NCBI GenBank assembly: GCA_903867275.1
Contig: CAIPQY010000124.1
Coordinates: 1 to 9,356 of the forward strand
Direction: 5' to 3'
DNA length: 9,356 bases
DNA from: an uncultured bacterium
Lineage (GTDB): Bacteria > Planctomycetota > Phycisphaerae > Phycisphaerales > SM1A02
Shown in pieces: positions 7,684-9,356 of this stretch; the first letter of the stretch is position 1, and every line of letters begins with the position of its first letter. The notes below the pieces were generated by a model. The model ran no database searches. It was not told the DNA's origin and worked only from the letters and a program-made list of their open reading frames with translations. The position numbers and the translations under genes are program-made.

Positions 7684-9356
7684 AGCTGATCAGCACCAGC
7701 GCCACGTCGCCGAAATCCACGATGCCGTTGCCGTCCACATCCAGTTGGGGGTCACTGTCACCCATGGCCAGCAGCACCAGCGCCACGTCGCCGAAGTCGA
7801 CATGACCGCTGCCATCCACGTCGCCGAAGGGTGAGGGCGCGCCGGCGTCGGCGCGCATCCACCACACGCCATGAAAATGGCCCGGTACCGGCGGCGGATC
7901 CTGCGGACCGGTGTCCGGGTTCACCTCTGTGCACGGCTGGCCGTAACGCAACGTGCGCGTGGCCACTGCCATGCCCACGGTCACGCGGTACTCGCCCGGT
8001 TCGAGCGTGCGATCAATCGTGGCCTGACCGCCGGGCAAGGCAAGCGCTTCGTCCAGCGTGACCAATGGGCCGTCGCATGGGCCCTGCGCCAGCACCAGCT
8101 GCGCCGGAAAGTCCGCATGCAGCTCGATGTGCATGAGACGGCGCTCATCCACCTGCAGCAAGTGCGCATCCACGTCACGCACGCCATCGCCGGTGATCAC
8201 GCCCTTTCGCGGCTGACCCGCGAGCAATGGCGCGTGCGCCGGATCGCCGCGCCGACCGCATCCCTCGCTTCGTGATTCGTAGCACGCTTCACTCTCGTCC
8301 ACCGCATCGGCGGGCACGGTCAGCACGGGCGCGGCACCACCACACACCAGCGGCACCAGTTCCACGCACAGCGCATCCCACACGCTGGTGCAGCTTGGAT
8401 CGATGCGTCGCACCAGTTCGCAGCACTCGGGCGACTCACAACCGGGCCCCATATGCGCGGCCGTGCAATCACCGCGGCTCGGACACACCATGCCGCGGCA
8501 CTCGGTGGTGGCCAGACTCACGCAGTCGGCATCCCATGTCACGCTGCAGCAATCCGGGTTGAATCCGCACACGGTCTCGCAGCATGGCGTGGTGAAGCAG
8601 CCTGGGCCCGCATGCACACCATTGCAGTCACCCGCAGGCGGACCACATGTGCCGATCAGGCTCGACACCTCGGCGTCGCTTGCAGCCGAAGGTTGCGGCT
8701 CAGGCCACTGCAACACCGGGCCCATGTCGAGCAGGCCGCGCGCCTCGTCGGCACCATCGAGCGCGCCGATCACCTGCTGCGCGTGGGCGTCGACCGCATC
8801 GCCCGCAGCGCGGAGCGTGCTGCCGCCCGCGTTGCGAAGCAGTCGCAGGCGGTGCGACAGGAAGTCGCACACCACCAGATCGAGTCGCCCGTCGTGATCG
8901 AAGTCGATCGGCACCACATGCCGCAGGAAGGTGCCAGTCAGCACCTGCACCGGTGGCGCCAGATCGATGGCCGCTCCGGCCGTGCCACGGTTCTCGAAAA
9001 CGCTGATGCATCCGTCATTCACGCTCATGGCGATCACATCCAGATCGCCGTCGCCATCCAGATCGCCTGTGGCCGCGCTCCACGCCGAGCCCAGCGCGAT
9101 GCCCGGGAACCGGCGCACATCGAGCGCCGTTCCATCCGCGCCGAACGACCACACGAACAGCGGGTTGCCTCGATCACTCACGATGCCTGGCGCCATCAGC
9201 TCCTCACGCCCGTCGCGATTCAGGTCAGCCATGGTTGCCAGCGCGATGCCTGTGGCACTCGTCGACTCCACAGGCACGCTCCACGCACGCTCCGGGCCCA
9301 TCACGCCGCCGCGGTTCCAGCGCAGATCGATGCGACCGGAACCCCCTGCCAGATCG
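7673..9356 (-). CDS. Secreted FG-GAP / Cys-rich repeat / EF-hand (dockerin-like) protein, 5' end outside window
   Basis: The frame is open to the right edge; 560 residues are visible and the start and any signal peptide lie outside the window. Counting from the GTG codon at 9304 as residue 1, FG-GAP-type calcium loops occur at 26-36 (ADLNRDGREEL), 80-90 (GDLDGDGDLDV) and 133-144 (IDFDHDGRLDLV), as in beta-propeller blades. Two Cys-rich repeats follow (220-269 with 10 Cys; 274-321 with 8), sharing GDC..H.GPGC....CCE and WDA.CV. A beta-rich part with an EPGEYRVTVG motif (about 366-455) resembles pre-peptidase C-terminal domains. The protein ends with two EF-hand-like loops, GDVDGSGHVDFGDVALVLL and LDVDGNGIVDFGDVALVLI (about 494-541), the dockerin-like ending common in planctomycete exported proteins. 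An extracellular or surface role is inferred; no catalytic residues are recognised. The stop overlaps the convergent racemase/dehydratase gene by 11 bp. Confidence 0.85.
   Translation of the reverse strand, partial: DLAGGSGRIDLRWNRGGVMGPERAWSVPVESTSATGIALATMADLNRDGREELMAPGIVSDRGNPLFVWSFGADGTALDVRRFPGIALGSAWSAATGDLDGDGDLDVIAMSVNDGCISVFENRGTAGAAIDLAPPVQVLTGTFLRHVVPIDFDHDGRLDLVVCDFLSHRLRLLRNAGGSTLRAAGDAVDAHAQQVIGALDGADEARGLLDMGPVLQWPEPQPSAASDAEVSSLIGTCGPPAGDCNGVHAGPGCFTTPCCETVCGFNPDCCSVTWDADCVSLATTECRGMVCPSRGDCTAAHMGPGCESPECCELVRRIDPSCTSVWDALCVELVPLVCGGAAPVLTVPADAVDESEACYESRSEGCGRRGDPAHAPLLAGQPRKGVITGDGVRDVDAHLLQVDERRLMHIELHADFPAQLVLAQGPCDGPLVTLDEALALPGGQATIDRTLEPGEYRVTVGMAVATRTLRYGQPCTEVNPDTGPQDPPPVPGHFHGVWWMRADAGAPSPFGDVDGSGHVDFGDVALVLLAMGDSDPQLDVDGNGIVDFGDVALVLISFTD
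7691..7795. repeat. 24-bp direct DNA repeat coding the two EF-hand exiting helices
   Basis: Bases 7691-7714 and 7772-7795 are identical over 24 bp, 81 bp (27 codons) apart. Both code FGDVALVL of the two calcium-loop motifs on the minus strand. Identity includes synonymous positions, so the second motif looks like a recent copy or has been homogenised by gene conversion. Confidence 0.85.
8342..8647 (-). repeat. Two Cys-rich protein repeats
   Basis: Repeat 1 (8498-8647) and repeat 2 (8342-8485) code similar modules of about 50 and 48 residues with the pattern C-x(5-6)-GDC-x3-H-x-GPGC-x4-CCE-x(8-10)-C-x3-WD-x2-C-x7-C. Repeat 1 has 10 cysteines and repeat 2 has 8, both even numbers, as expected for disulfide-bonded extracellular modules. 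Similar modules occur in large exported planctomycete proteins, though their function is not known to me. Confidence 0.7.

Overview
The window is GC-rich, densely coded DNA. It most probably comes from a planctomycete, and the class Phycisphaerae fits best. The strongest clue is the protein at the right edge. It combines FG-GAP-like calcium loops, two cysteine-rich repeats of the 'GPGC...CCE...WDxxC' kind and a C-terminal pair of 'GDVDGSGHVDFGDVALVLL' type EF-hand (dockerin-like) motifs, an ending typical of secreted planctomycete proteins. This assignment is inference from composition and protein style. No rRNA, tRNA, CRISPR array, insertion sequence or phage gene is visible.

Layout, left to right: (1) the 3' part of an M24 Xaa-Pro aminopeptidase (+); (2) a small three-helix membrane protein resembling DUF5658 (-), ending 3 bp from gene 1; (3) a divergent small protein of the eRF1/Pelota-like 'translational machinery protein' type (+); (4) a secreted three-domain multicopper oxidase with a methionine-rich insert (-); (5) thiC (-), with a TPP riboswitch and a -10 box placed so that the aptamer begins at the predicted transcript start; (6) a divergent regulator made of two fused Lrp/AsnC modules (+); (7) a serine racemase / serine-threonine dehydratase (+); (8) the C-terminal part of the FG-GAP/Cys-rich/EF-hand secreted protein (-), overlapping the end of gene 7 by 11 bp.

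Functional links: thiC is the only gene whose control can be read directly from sequence, as TPP feedback on pyrimidine synthesis. The double Lrp regulator lies 33 bp upstream of an amino-acid racemase/dehydratase in the same direction, a natural regulator-target pair. A 35-bp inverted repeat sits in the thiC/regulator divergent gap and may be an operator. Several genes carry a TAnnnT-like -10 element exactly 6 nt (one case 7 nt) before the start codon. This is the geometry of leaderless transcripts and suggests that apparently co-directional neighbours such as thiC and the multicopper oxidase are transcribed separately.

I found no convincing previously undescribed multigene system. The more unusual items are the leaderless promoter pattern, the double-Lrp regulator, the Met-rich insert of the oxidase, and the Cys-rich repeats, in which one copy has lost two cysteines.
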